From: Chondrilla cf. caribensis
Lineage: Eukaryota > Porifera > Demospongiae > Chondrillida > Chondrillidae
Assembly: GCA_964020155.1 (NCBI GenBank)
Contig: OZ026554.1
Location: forward strand, 1,406,247-1,470,246
Reading direction: 5' to 3'
DNA length: 64,000 bases
The number at the start of each line of letters is the position of its first letter. The stretch's first letter is position 1. Shown one piece after another: positions 50,164 through 61,929 of this stretch. The translations under genes and the position numbers were made by a program. The notes beneath the pieces are model-generated. The model searched no databases. It was not told where the DNA came from and saw only the letters and a list, made by a program, of their open reading frames with translations.

Positions 50164-50866
50164 CAAGGACGCGGAAGACATTTGTTACAAAAATGGCGGC
50201 TCTATAAACGGAGGTGGAATAGATAAAAATCTAAACGCTTTTGATAGTTATTCTCTCTGTCAACAATGCCCAAGTGACAAATAATGCCAATTAGGATACA
50301 AAAAGTAAGGTTTCAGTTATGTAATCACTTTTTACTGAGAATTTAAATAAAAAATAGCTAAAGTAGAACGGGGTATTTCCAGCCACTCTTCGTAGTCAAC
50401 GATCAGTTTCCCTCGAGGAGAGCTCTTGAAGTAGTAAACGAAAAACAAGCTAACGATAGTCACTGACGCTACTACATATATACTCATTCACAGAGAAAAA
50501 CAGCAAAGGATCAGCCGCTCGCTTGTAGATAAAATCAACTTTTAAAATACCACTGTAAAATCCCGGAATTTGCAGTTAACGGGGTGTTTCCGGTCAATAG
50601 CTGAAATTCAGATCTACGTTGACCGTATAGAGACGCAGATATTACTACCTTTCGCTCCTGACATTTTTTCGTGTTCCGCTTTCTCTTTTTCCGAGACATT
50701 TTAAGATACGCGCGTTATCGCTTGTTTCAACTCAACAATAGTTCTATATTATAATTTTATAATTCATAATATGAATAAGAATTATAATATAAATAAAAAA
50801 TAATAATTGAGCAACTTAAGAATTACTAAATTACATGAAAAATATAACATCCAATCATGATCTATG
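50164..50866. other. Array spacer, no gene seen
   Basis: Shared with unit 2 (55397-56077) with small indels. AT-rich in its right part. No frame is conserved between the two copies beyond chance. Confidence 0.5.
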
Positions 50867-51166
50867 TTAAAGGATGTTTCCCTCCGCCATTGCCAGAGAG
50901 ATAGGTTCTGTGTGGATGTTTTGATGGGCAGGTGTTCTGGTTCCTCTGATGGCAGTGATGGCAGACCTCAAAAGGCTAAAGGATAGACGGCATCTTAGCC
51001 ATTTCATGATTTCTGCGTAGAGGTGGGCTCTCTTGTGGGATATCAAAGATGCCAACCTCTTGTATGCTACAGTTGTACTTGGACCCATTCCTCCTGTGGC
51101 TGCAAAAACAAGGGAAAAAATGATCCGTGTTTTACTTCTCGAACTTGCTGGTCGTAGCATCTGCAC
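50867..51166 (-). pseudogene. Retroelement ORF C-terminal fragment, unit 1 copy
   Basis: A 99-codon frame containing FAATGGMGPSTTVAYKRLAS and IMKWLRCRLSFSLLRSAITA then IRGTRT. The 'GGMG....YKRLA...W.R..LSFSLLRSAI..IRG' pattern is common at the end of reverse-transcriptase ORFs in invertebrate non-LTR elements. No upstream RT domain remains. The same fragment is in unit 2. Confidence 0.6.
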
Positions 51167-51333
51167 TTCTCTTGTTCATGTTTGCAATAGACAGATTTGA
51201 GATGAACATGTGAAAGTTGTTAGACATGTTGGTTGTATTTCTTTATAGTTGTAGGACTATTCTTTAACACGTCTATAGTGATATTCAAACAATTCTTTTC
51301 ACAAATTAATCATTCAGCGTGCAACATTTCACC

Positions 51334-51433
51334 CATCACGGGCTTCTTCGGGCACATGTAATACTATGTAATACAAATACATATATATACAATATAATAC
51401 TAATATTATATGTGCCTGAAGAAGCCCGTGATG
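51334..51433. repeat. Hairpin element, unit 1 copy
   Basis: CATCACGGGCTTCTTCGGGC at 51334 and GCCTGAAGAAGCCCGTGATG ending at 51433 are reverse complements with one mismatch (24 bp arms with ACAT/ATGT). The loop is AT-rich. Present also in unit 2 (56555-56665), where the loop has an expanded TA run. Confidence 0.85.
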
Positions 51434-53841
51434 TGTTATACTAAAAGTAGGCATCCAAAGTCGCGCCTGGATCAATGAATGACTAGGATTTGTAATGGCA
51501 GCATTCCATACGCACTACCGTGAGCATGCACACTTTGGTTACTCGGGCAAGCAATCAGCAGCTGTCCCAAATTCCCTGTGACACCAGGGCTTTTTGGTGT
51601 GCTTCTCATTCGACCACGTAGCCCCCAGAATATAAATGTCTCGTGTATAGCAAAAATAGACTAATTATAGTGGTCATATATAAGTAGTGGCAACGTCTGA
51701 CTTGAGACACATTGTCCAATACTACGTATATGCACTGGACGTGCTCTGTCTGATCCCATCACTTTCTACCTGCACCCGGCCTAGGCCTGTTTGAATCAGT
51801 CAAAAATGAAGGAAAGGTCGAGATAGTAACTGATGATCATTGACATACTAGTAGTTAAATATTAAATAATCCATTTAAAACTGCTACAAACCACTGCGCG
51901 TTGGTCTTAAAATGCACTTCCTATTTTCTTCGAAAACCTTCAATCAAGTCTTCCAACCAGTGCTGTGCACTTACTGGTACAGAAGTGTTACCAACTTCTG
52001 CTGTTGAATCTACCATTTCTGAAACAAGGATACATTGTCAATTACAGTAAATACATAAATTAATATACTATTGCTATTAATGCATTATATACTTTTGTAT
52101 GTACATTCCAATTTGGAGGGGCTATTAACCACTTGGTGACTGGCTAGGTAATTTTACATTTCGTTATTGTGGTTACCACAGGCTGCCTTATTTCCACACC
52201 CAACTTATCAACACATATATATGTAATTCATGCACACCCTTCTAGGTATGCTACTTATTATAATACGTACATAGGCCTCGTGATAACCAGCCAAAATATG
52301 CCAAATTTCATTGCAGCTGATCACCACAACCACTCTGGTGTCCACATGATGCAGCATAGCATGGATACCGATGCATGTATACCCTCCTGGGGTTTGCATG
52401 GACCTAGTGGTGACACAGATGTGTTTTTCCCAGTCACAAAAGCTCCCCAGTGTCCAAATGATACATATAATAATATACATATAAAGTATAATACGCATTA
52501 ATATATTATATTTAATTTAATGCATATACTTTATATGTATATTGCAATATGGAGGTACTTTTAAGTCTTTAGACCTCTTGGTGCATGACTGGCCAGGTGA
52601 GGAGAAACTGGTTATTATACAACCTACTATTATATTGTAAACAGACATATAGTGTAACTTTCTTCTGAATTAAGAAGTACTAACGTTAGGATAGACCTAA
52701 TTGTGGCAGTTGTGAGTAGAAATTAGGATTTAGGCACACTGTAAGAACACTTGTGGAAACATTCCACTATTAATGGTGGATTTGATGAATGTGTCATCAC
52801 CTGCTCAAATAGTGTCATGGTTGTTATTGGTGAAGAGACGAAATGAATGCAACAAATTAAGTGCAGTATGGCAAGAATGTGCATACTTTGTTCGTGACAG
52901 GGGGAGGTGGTGGTGCATTAGGTCTACAAATGTGCATGTATATACGTATACAAACAAATATACACATGTTTGCACTGCCTACCACAACAATTCTTGAGTA
53001 TATGGTGATACATACAATTCATCTAATCCACCAATAATGGTGGAATATTTCCACCAGTGTTTTTACAGTGTATACACTGAACGGAAATTCGTTCTTTTGC
53101 AGAAATATGTTCTTTGGCATGTGGAATTGAAAATTTTGACATTCAATTCTGTTCAACTCTTGGTCTATGGTCCAGTAACAAATCCCTCTGCTCACAATAC
53201 TTTTGTAAGTGCTTGCTGTCTTCCTCGACGACTTTAGATATATGTAGGAACAGAAGTAGATGTAAGAGGCTCGTTTTCAGTCTCAAAGTCGTTGGATATA
53301 TCACCATTCACTGTCACAATTTTGGACATGAGTTTTCGTACGCTATATAAACCGAGACAAAAGTGTTTCGTTCTCTTCAAAAAAGCATGAATTAATGTGT
53401 GCTGTTTACAATGAAACCACAGATCTACAGGGCTTCAGATAGAGGCATGGAATATCTAGATATGCCTTGTTGGTTCGAAAAGCCAACTAGCTAGGTACAG
53501 CTATATTCTGTAAGGGAAAATTGTGTGGCTACAGTTTCGACAGTAATATACAGCGTGTCTACAGTGTGCACTGTTAGGTCTTATGATAGGAGGATCTACT
53601 AAAACATCGATCGCACACAGAATGACAGGCATAGTATTTCGTAATAATATTATTAATAACACTATCCTCATAAGATAATTATTATTACACACATCTATAG
53701 CACTACAATGAAATTATCACACTTAAACATCTACTGCAATAAAATAGTTCACATGAAGAAACCGATTAAGTGAAACATACGTATCACTATTCAGAAGTTC
53801 TTCTTAGCACAATCACGGATTGATCCATTCATGCACAAGAT
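51434..53841. other. Array spacer of unit 1, no supported gene
   Basis: Collinear with 56666-60693 of unit 2 apart from insertions there. A possible minus-strand exon (acceptor TTGTTTCAG, donor CCA|GTAAGT, about 51977-52017) and a short minus frame MSKIVTVNGDISNDFETENE near 53330-53240 occur in both units. Downstream frames are not kept between copies, so I do not call genes. Confidence 0.4.
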
Positions 53842-53998
53842 GGACCTTTTATGAAGTTGTGTCCAGTCCTGGACTGAATGGTACAAGTGACCTTAACTTA
53901 AGTATGACCAAAAACTAGTATACAAAGTGAAAATTATAATTATTTTGATAAATTGGTTATATATGGCTAGTATTCAAAATGAGTTGAAAGAGATCCTT

Positions 53999-54940
53999 TC
54001 ATTGAGCTGTGTTGAAATCAGCCATTTCACTATAAAGTTCAGGATAATGTTTCCTATATCTCTGGATGCAAAAAGGCCCATACTTGAAGGGTTTCACCTC
54101 TCCTTCAACTGGAAATTCAGCATTATAGGAGGGCTCAAAAAAGAATATGGATGATAAGCGACCACCTTCCACAGTTTTAACACGGTGGACAGTGCCTTTA
54201 AAGCGTCCAGCGGTGATCTTTGTCAGGACCAGGCCAATGAGCATGATCAAGGATCCCGGACGTGGTTCCACATCTAGCCAAGTGCCATCTTCCATTTGAA
54301 TCTCCAGACCATGATAGGAAAATAGGCCCACCAATGTGCAGATACCTGTATCAGTGTGAGCTTGCATGGATAAACCACTTTCAGCTTCAAAGTAGGGATA
54401 ATTCGTCAAAGCTAGATTGGAAGTAGGCTTTTGAAGTAATACGTCAACAAAGGCATTTTCATCCATGCCACATCCTATGGCAAGGATTTTTAGAATGTTC
54501 TTCCCAGTCTCGGCCATGGTCTGGTGATACTCAGTGACAGTTTTACGGAAGTGCGCACCAGCGCCTTCTTCGTTAGGCCACTGGTTGGGTTCATAGAGGG
54601 GATTACCAGACAGAACGTCGGGATCGTCTTCCGGAAGCTCTTCTCCTATTTCGAACCATTCCCTGTAGCTATTTTGGGAGACATCGTAAGATGCATATCC
54701 TCTATGCACGTTCTTGGATTCCCGATTCCATTTTTTCGTGCCCAAAAGTAATTTTTCTTCCAACGGGAGGGAGAAGAGCCATTTGGCACTTTTTAGTAGT
54801 AGCTCCTCTTTTTCTTTGTTGTAACCTGGGACGTTGTCGAGATAGACGCATCCAACAGTCTCTATAGCTCTTATCAGGTTCTTGGCAGTGTTTTCACGAT
54901 TGGGATCAGATAGATCGATTATGGGCAGAGTGGCGGCCAT
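53999..54940 (-). CDS. Isopenicillin-N-synthase-like Fe(II)/2-oxoglutarate oxygenase, copy 2
   Basis: Intronless, 313 residues, MAATLPIIDLSDPNRENTAK to ADFNTAQ. Iron ligands His195 and Asp197 (AHTDTG) and His252 (GTVHRV), co-substrate Arg261/Ser263 (RLSS). It differs from copy 1 by scattered conservative substitutions (for example IDT/IET, AVG/AIG) and the EAE insert before SGLSMQ. Frame fully open, so presumably functional. Upstream sequence matches copy 1 for about 180 bp and could hold a shared promoter; no TATA box is evident. Confidence 0.92.
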   Translation of the reverse strand: MAATLPIIDLSDPNRENTAKNLIRAIETVGCVYLDNVPGYNKEKEELLLKSAKWLFSLPLEEKLLLGTKKWNRESKNVHRGYASYDVSQNSYREWFEIGEELPEDDPDVLSGNPLYEPNQWPNEEGAGAHFRKTVTEYHQTMAETGKNILKILAIGCGMDENAFVDVLLQKPTSNLALTNYPYFEAESGLSMQAHTDTGICTLVGLFSYHGLEIQMEDGTWLDVEPRPGSLIMLIGLVLTKITAGRFKGTVHRVKTVEGGRLSSIFFFEPSYNAEFPVEGEVKPFKYGPFCIQRYRKHYPELYSEMADFNTAQ

Positions 54941-55202
54941 GTCTCATGCACAAAATACCCGCGGTATAGAATCTGTAAGGCGATCCGCAAGAGGACGAAA
55001 CTTCTATTGACTAGATTGCCTTTAGTACGACTTTCGCTACAGTTCCGACGTCCACAAAAATGCGGTATGGTGGGAAGAATTGATCTTTTTAATGCAGAGG
55101 TGTAATGCAGAAAGTGATGAAGCCGCACTATCGTCTGAGGCTGCCGGGGCGCAGATGTGGTTGTCAAACCCAAGGCACGCGAAGTCAAATAACGCCGGTA
55201 TA

Positions 55203-55394
55203 CAGTGAAACCTCCGTATAAAGGACACATTGGAACCGTCTAATTTGTCCACTGTTGAAAGGTTGTCCACTCTTCAGTGTTGAAAAATGTATTACTACCA
55301 TAGGATAGCCCATTTTTGATGCCTCCAAAAGTATCCTTTATAGAGGTACTTTCTAATATGGTGTCCTTTATAGTCCTTTATAAAGATTCCACTG
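55203..55394. mobile_element. TA-flanked MITE, unit 2 copy
   Basis: Orthologous within the array to 49979-50161; has an extra ATAGTCCTTT duplication near its right end. Confidence 0.72.
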
Positions 55395-56077
55395 TACAAG
55401 GGCGCGGAAGACATTTGTTACAAAAATGGCGGCTCTATAAACGGAAGTGGAATAGATAAAAATCTAAACGCTTTGATAGTTATTCTCTCTGTCAACAATG
55501 CCCAAGTGACAAATAATGCCAATTAGGATACAAACAGTAAGGTTTTAGTTATGTAATCACTTTTTACTGAGAATTTAAATAAAAAATAGCTAAAGTAGAA
55601 CGGGGTATTTCCAGCCACTCTTCGTAGTCAACGATTTCGCTCCAGGAGAGCTCTTGAAGTAGTAAACGAAAAACAACCTAACGATAGCCACTGACGCTAC
55701 TACATATATACTCATTCACAGAGAAAAACAGCCGCTCGCTTGTTGATAAAATAAACTTTTTAAAATACCACTGTAAAATCCCGGAATTTGCAGTTAACGG
55801 GGTGTTTCCGGTCAATAGCTGAAATTCAGATCTACGTTGACCGTAGAGACGCAGATATTACTGCCTTTCGCTCCTGACACTTTTTCGTGCTCTGCTTTCT
55901 CTTTTTCCGAGACATTTTAAGATACGCGCGTTATCGCTTGTTTCAACTCAACAATAGTTCTATTATTATAATTTTATAATTATTAATAAGAATTATAATA
56001 TAAATAAAAAATAATAATTGAGCAACTTAAGAATTACTAAATTACACGAAGAATATAACATCCAATCATGATCTATG

Positions 56078-56383
56078 TTAAAGGATGTTTCCCTCCGCCA
56101 TTGCCAGAGAGATAGGTTCTGTGTGGATGTTTTGATGGGCAGGTGTTCTGGTTCCTCTGATGGCAGTGATGGCAGACCTCAAAAGGCTAAAGGATAGACG
56201 GCATCTTAGCCATTTCATGATTTCTGCGTGGAGGTGGGCTCTCTTGTGGGATATCAATGATGCCAACCACTTGTATGCTACAGTTGTACTTGGACCCATT
56301 CCTCCTGTGGCTGCAAAAACAAGGGGAAAAAATGATCCGTGTTTTACTTCTCGAACTTGCTGGTCGTAGCATCTGCACTTCAC
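56078..56383 (-). pseudogene. Retroelement ORF C-terminal fragment, unit 2 copy
   Basis: Same fragment as 50867-51166, here open slightly further upstream (QVREVKHGSFFPLVFAATGG). No catalytic domain. Confidence 0.6.
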
Positions 56384-56554
56384 TTGTTCATGTTTGCAAT
56401 AGACAGATTTGAGATGAACATGTGAAAGTTGTTAGACATGTTGGTTGTATTTCTTTATAGTTGTAGGACTAATATATTGTTTAACACGTCTATAGTGATA
56501 TTCAAACAATTCTTTTCACAAATTAATCATTCAGCGTGCAACATTTCACCCATC

Positions 56555-56665
56555 ACGGGCTTCTTCGGGCACATGTAATACTATATAATACATATACATA
56601 TATATATATATATATATATACAATATAATACTAATATTATATGTGCCTGAAGAAGCCCGTGATGT
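56555..56665. repeat. Hairpin element, unit 2 copy
   Basis: Same arms as at 51334-51433; the loop carries an enlarged (TA)n run. Confidence 0.82.
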
Positions 56666-57741
56666 GTTATACTAAAAGTAGGCATCCAAAGTCGCGCCTG
56701 GATCAATGAATGACTAGGATTCGTAATGGCAGCGTTCCATACGCACTACCGTGAGCATGCACACTTTGGTTACTCGGGCAAGCAATCAGCAGCTGTCCCA
56801 AATTCCCTGTGACACCAGGGCTTTTGGTGTGCTTCTCATTCGACCACGAAGCCCCCAGATTATAAATGTCTCGTGTATAGCAAAAATAGACTAATTATAG
56901 TGGTCATAAGTAGTGGCAACGTCTGACCATAGATACTCTATACCTATGGTCTGACTTGAGACACATTGTCCAATACTACGTACATGCACTGGACGTGCTC
57001 TGTCTGATCCCATCACTTTCTACCTGCACCCGGCCTAGGCCTGTTTGAATCAGTCAAAAATGAAGGAAAGGTCGAGATAGTAACTGATGATCATTGACAT
57101 AGTAGTTAAATATCAAATAATCCATTTAAAACTGCTATACAAACCACTGCGTGTTGGTCTTAAAATGCACTTCCTATCTTCTTCAAAAACCTTCAATCAA
57201 GTCTTCCAACCAGTGCTGTGCACTTACTGGTACAGAAGTGTTACCAACTTCTGCTGTTGAATCTACCATTTCTGAAACAAGGATACATTGTCAATTACAG
57301 TAAATACATAATATACTATTGCTATTAATGCATATATACACTTTTGTATGTTCATTCCAATTTGGAGGGGCTATTGACCACTAAGTTCACATTTCGTTAT
57401 TGTGGTTACCACAGGCTGCCCTGTGTCCACACCCAACTTATCAACACATATATATGTAATTCATGCACACCCTTCTAGGTATGCTACTTATTATAATACG
57501 TACATAGGCCTCGTGATAACCAGCCAAAATATGCCAAATTTCATTGCAGCTGATCACCACGACCACTCTGGTGTCCACATGATGCAGCATAGCATGGATA
57601 CCGATGCATGTATACCCTCCTGGGGTTTGTATGGACCTAGTGGTGACACAGAACTGATGTGTTTTTTCCCAGTCACATAAGCTCCCCAGTGTCCATATGA
57701 TACACATAATAATATACATATAAAGTATATGCATTAATATT

Positions 57742-57950
57742 TAGTGGTTAAGACATGGGCACAAGGGCATTATGACATATAAATACTGAGTCCCAAGCTA
57801 GGGCGAGTGTATTTTATATGTCATAATGCCCGAGTGTCCATGTCTTAACCATTATAGCATCCGTTGCTAACGCTTTATACTGTTGCTAGCGCTTTATACA
57901 TTATAAAATCGCTGTATAATAGTACTGTTTCTATGGTAATGGATGCTATA
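57742..57950. mobile_element. Inverted-repeat insertion private to unit 2
   Basis: TAGTGGTTAAGACATGGGCA ... CATTATGACATATAAA is mirrored by TTTATATGTCATAATG ... CCATGTCTTAACCA (57742-57855). A second pair, TATAGCATCC / GGATGCTATA, closes at about 57950. Unit 1 lacks this block at the matching position (near 52500), so it inserted after the duplication. Confidence 0.7.
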
Positions 57951-58526
57951 TTATATTAATGCATATACTTTATAGGTATATTCCAATATGGAGGTGCTTT
58001 AGACCTCATGGTGCATGACTGGCCAGGTGAGGAGAAACTGGTTATTATACAACCTACGTATAATTGTAAACAGACATATAGTGTAACTTTCTTCTGAATT
58101 AAGAAGTTAGGATAGACCTAATTGTGGCAGTTGTGAGTAGAAATTAGGAATTAGGCACACTGTAAGAACACTTGACAATGTGGAAACATTCCACTATTAA
58201 TGGTGGATTGGATGAATGTGTCATCACCTGCATGCTCAAATAGTGTCATGGTTGTTATTGGTGAAGAGACGAAATGAATGCAACAAAGTGCAGTATGGCA
58301 AGAATGTGCATACTTTGTTCGTGACAGGGGGAGGTGGTGGTGCATTAGGTCTACAAATGTGCATGTATATACGTATACAAACAAATATACACATATTTAC
58401 ACTACCTACCACAACAATTCTTGAGCATATGGTGATACATACAATTCATCTAATCCACCAATAATGGTGGAATATTTCCACCAGTGTTTTTACAGTGTAC
58501 GCCGAATGGAAATTCGTTCTTTTGCA

Positions 58527-59965
58527 GAAATAGGATAGGATAGGATAGGATAGCTTATTTAAACAGGGTAAGCCTTTAGCCAATGGCTACTATTCTAGGC
58601 ACCCTGTGAACAGCACAGTACAAAAAGAAGGAAAAAATGATATAAAGTGGAATGTAGATACACAAATACGATAATGAATTAAAATAATGAATAAATAAAT
58701 GAATAAATAAATAAATAAATAAATAAAATAAAATAAAATAAAAAAATCCAAAAAATGCGGTAGGATTATTAGAATGAAAAATAATTTTAATTTACATGCA
58801 GGCAATATTAGACATGCAGTACATGCAAATAAGAGTTTGATCATGCATTAGGGTTTAAATAATAAAAAGTAGCTCTTGAAAAGTCACTTAGTCTCGGGGA
58901 ATCTCTGACAGACTGAGGTAATGAGCGCCATAGTGATGCACCAGTGAACGAGAATGACCGTTGTCCATAGCAGGTCCTAACTGATGGAATGTTAGCAAGG
59001 TTTTTTGTTCGTGTGTTGTGATGGTGGTTAGGACAACAGAAGAGGGATGATAAATAGGCTGGTGCAAGTGAGTGGTGGCATTTGTAAACAAGTTCAGCAA
59101 GATGGAGCTTCCTACGAATGCTGAGTGACGTAAGACCAAGATCATTCCAGAGGGTGGAAGAGGTAGAGAAACGAGGACGGTTTAGGGCAAGTCGACAAGC
59201 ATAGTTAAAGAGAGATTGAAGACGAGAAGAATCATGTTGGTTGCAATTGTCCCACACTACATCGCAGTAGTCTACTGAGGGCAGAATGTAGGACTTGAGG
59301 TAGAGGACTAAGAGAGGCTTTGGAAGGAACCAAGAGAGACGTCTGAGGAGATTTACAGTACGGGATAGTTTGGCTACAACGTGACTGATGTGGTCAGTCC
59401 AAGTTAGGGTGTCATTTATAATTACACCGAGAAGCTTGAAGGAGGTGACTTGTTCAATTTGAGTGCCAGAAAGGTGTATTTGGAGAGGTGGAGGAGTGAC
59501 TCTGGCTCTGGAGGAGCGAATTAGCATACACTTGGTTTTGTTTACATTCAGGTTCAGTCCGTTGTTTGTCATCCATTCATATGTAAGATCCAGACAGGAT
59601 TGAAGAGACCTGCGCAGAAGGTTACAGTCACTTCCAGTAACAAAGATGGTAGTATCATCAGCAAACAATACAGTGCAACCTGGAGGAAGAACATTGGGGA
59701 GATCATTTATGAAAGCTGAAAAGAGAGTGGGGCCAAGCACAGAGCCTTGAGGGACACCGGAGGAAGTGAAACCAGGCGAAGACAGGGAGTCTGACACACT
59801 AGTGATTAATGAGCGACCAGAGAGGTAGGACTGGAACCAAGCAACACTGGAAGCATTAAGCCCGAGAGAGTATAGTTTGGATAGCAGAAGTGGGTGATTT
59901 ACTGTGTCAAAGGCCTTACTTACATCGAGAAAAAGAACACCAATATACTTTTTCTGGTCGAAATA
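58527..59965 (-). mobile_element. 5'-truncated non-LTR retrotransposon (CR1/jockey-like LINE)
   Basis: Flanked by a 6 bp target-site duplication GAAATA (58527-58532 and 59960-59965). The empty site, CAGAAATATGTTC, is intact in unit 1 at 53100. The element is on the minus strand; its 3' end is a (TATCC)n tail (GGATA repeats at 58533-58552) rather than poly(A). The 5' end is cut within the reverse transcriptase. An AATAAA-rich region occupies 58683-58745. Confidence 0.9.
58841..59957 (-). CDS. LINE reverse transcriptase, C-terminal part
   Basis: About 370 codons from the truncation point. RT motifs in order: A, FLDVSKAFDTVNH; B, SSGVPQGSVLGPTLFSAFIN; C, the catalytic FADD (LFADDTTIF); D, NVNKTKCMLIRS; E, FKLLGVIINDTLTW. 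After these come the usual thumb/C-terminal region (LKSYILPSVDYCDVVWDNC; SLWRSLPQSVRDSP) and a stop. The endonuclease and the first RT motifs are missing, so it cannot move on its own. The few residues before DQKKYIGV come from host flank, not the element. The frame is undamaged, implying a recent insertion. Confidence 0.92.
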
Positions 59966-60853
59966 TGTTCTTTGACATGTGGAATTGAAAATTTTGACAT
60001 TCAATTCTGTTCAACTCTTGGTCTATGGTCCAGTAACAAATCCCTCTAGCTGCTCACGATACTTTTGTAAGTGCTTGCCGTCTTCCTCGACGACTTTGGA
60101 TAGATGTAGGAACAGGAGTAGATGTAAGAGGCTCGTTTTCAGTCTCAAAGTCGTTGGATATATCACCAATCACTGTCACAATTTTGGACATGAGTTTTCG
60201 CACGCTATATAAACCGAGACAAAAGTGTTTCGTTCTCTTCAAAAAAGCATGAATTAATGTGTGCTGTTTACAATGAAACCACAGATCTACAGGGCTTCAG
60301 ATAGAGGCATGGAATATCTTGATATGACTTGTTGGTTCGAAAAGCCAACTAGCTAGGTACAGCTATAAGGGAAAATTGTGTGGCTACAGTTTCGACAGTA
60401 ATATACAGCGTGTCTACAGTGTGCACTGTTAGGTCTTATGATAGGAGGATCTACTAAAACATCGATCGCACACAGAATGACATGCATAGTATTTCGTAAT
60501 AATATTATTAATAACACTATCCTCATAAGATAATTATTATTACACACATCTATAGCACTACAATGAAATCACACTTAAACATCTACTGCAATAAAATAGT
60601 TCACATGAAGAAACTGATTAAGTGAAACATACGTATCACTATTCAGAAGTTCTTCTTAGCACAATCACGGATTGATTCATTCATGCACAAGATGGACCTT
60701 TTATGAAGTTGTGTCCAGTCCTGGACTGAATGGTACAAGTGACCTTAACTTAAGTATGACCAAAAACTAGCATACAAAGTGAAAATTATAATTATTTTGA
60801 TAAATTGGTTATACATGGTTAGTATTTGAAATGTAGAGTTGAAACAGATCCTT

Positions 60854-61795
60854 TCATTGAGCTGTGTTGAAATCAGCCATTTCACTATAAAGTTCAGGAT
60901 AATGTTTCCTATATCTCTGGATGCAATAAGGCCCATACTTGAAGGGTTTCACCTCTCCTTCAACTGGAAATTCAGCTTTATAGGAGGGCTCAAAAAAGAA
61001 TATGGATGATAAGCGACCACCTTCCACAGTTTTAACACGGTGGACAGTGCCTTTAAAGCGTCCTGCAGTGATCTTTGTCAGGACCAGGCTAATGAGCATG
61101 ATTAAGGATCCCGGACGTGGTTCCACGTCTAGCCAAGTGCCATCTTCCTTTTGAATCTCCAGACCATGATAGGAAAATAGGCCCACCAATGTGCAGATAC
61201 CTGTATCAGTGTGAGCTTGCATTGACAAGCCACTTTCAGCTTCAAAGTAGGGATAATTCGTCAAAGCTAGATTGGAAGTAGGCTTTTGAAGTAATACGTC
61301 AACAAAGGCATTTTCATCCATGCCACATCCTATGGCAAGGATTTTCAGAATGTTCTTCCCAGTCTCGGCCATGGTCTGGTGATACTCAGTGACAGTTTTA
61401 CGGAAGTGCGCACCAGAGCCTTCTTCGTTTGGCCACTGGTTGGGTTCATAGAGGGGATTACCAGTCAGAACGTCGGGATCGTCTTCCGGAAGCTCTTCTC
61501 CTATTTCGAACCATTCCCTGTAGCTTTTTTGGGAGACATCGTAAGGTGCATATCCTCTATGCACGTTCTTGGATTCACGATTCCATCTTTTCGTGCCCAA
61601 AAGTAATTTTTCTTCCAGCGGGAGGGAGAAGAGCCATTTGGCACTTTTTAGTAGTAGCTCCTCTTTTTCTTTGTTGTAACCTGGGACGTTGTCGAGATAG
61701 ACGCATCCAACAGTCTCTATAGCTCTTATCAGGTTCTTAGCAGTGTTTTCACGATTGGGATCAGATAGATCGATTATGGGCAGAGTGGCGGCCAT
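60854..61795 (-). CDS. Isopenicillin-N-synthase-like Fe(II)/2-oxoglutarate oxygenase, copy 3
   Basis: Intronless, 313 residues, same start and end as copy 2. All presumed ligands are kept (AHTDTG, GTVHRV, RLSS). Private substitutions include TKRWNRESKN, GYAPYDVSQKSYREW, DVLTGNPLY, EIQKEDGTW and SYKAEFP. An in-frame ATG at 61843 adds 16 residues but is not matched by an open frame of the same kind in copy 2, so 61795 is preferred. Confidence 0.92.
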   Translation of the reverse strand: MAATLPIIDLSDPNRENTAKNLIRAIETVGCVYLDNVPGYNKEKEELLLKSAKWLFSLPLEEKLLLGTKRWNRESKNVHRGYAPYDVSQKSYREWFEIGEELPEDDPDVLTGNPLYEPNQWPNEEGSGAHFRKTVTEYHQTMAETGKNILKILAIGCGMDENAFVDVLLQKPTSNLALTNYPYFEAESGLSMQAHTDTGICTLVGLFSYHGLEIQKEDGTWLDVEPRPGSLIMLISLVLTKITAGRFKGTVHRVKTVEGGRLSSIFFFEPSYKAEFPVEGEVKPFKYGPYCIQRYRKHYPELYSEMADFNTAQ

Positions 61796-61929
61796 GTCTC
61801 GTGCACAAAATACCCGCGGTATAGAATCTGTAAGGCGATCCACAAGAGGACGAAACTTCTATTGACTAGATTGCCTTTAGTACGACTTTCGTGACAGTTC
61901 CGACGTCCACACAATAATTGTGGAAAGGT

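Larger units (their letters stand above)
46520..53841. repeat. Tandem array unit 1 (7.3 kb)
   Basis: Starts GGACCTTTTATGAAGTTGTG, the same start as units at 53,842 and 60,694. It contains oxygenase copy 1, a 2.1 kb stretch (47816-49895) absent from unit 2 and holding hAT-like remnants, a TA-flanked MITE, a retroelement tail, a hairpin and a long non-coding remainder. Without the extra block it is about 5.2 kb. Confidence 0.88.
53842..60693. repeat. Tandem array unit 2 (6.9 kb)
   Basis: Same start as unit 1. Carries oxygenase copy 2 and lacks the 2.1 kb hAT-bearing block of unit 1. It has two private insertions: an inverted-repeat element at about 57742-57950 and a LINE at 58533-59959. Confidence 0.88.

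Noticed and set aside
51434..51640. Minus-strand frame MRSTPKSPGVTGNLGQLLIA in unit 1
   Set aside because: A one-base difference shifts the frame in unit 2, so it is not under coding constraint.
58151..58464. Short frames on both strands in the unit 2 spacer
   Set aside because: No family likeness; unit 1 copies carry indels that break them.
60054..60242. Minus-strand frame with a TATA-like TATATAAA just upstream (also in unit 1 near 53.3 kb)
   Set aside because: The TATA-like box lies only about 15 bp from the ATG, too close for a normal start site, and the downstream frame differs between the two units.
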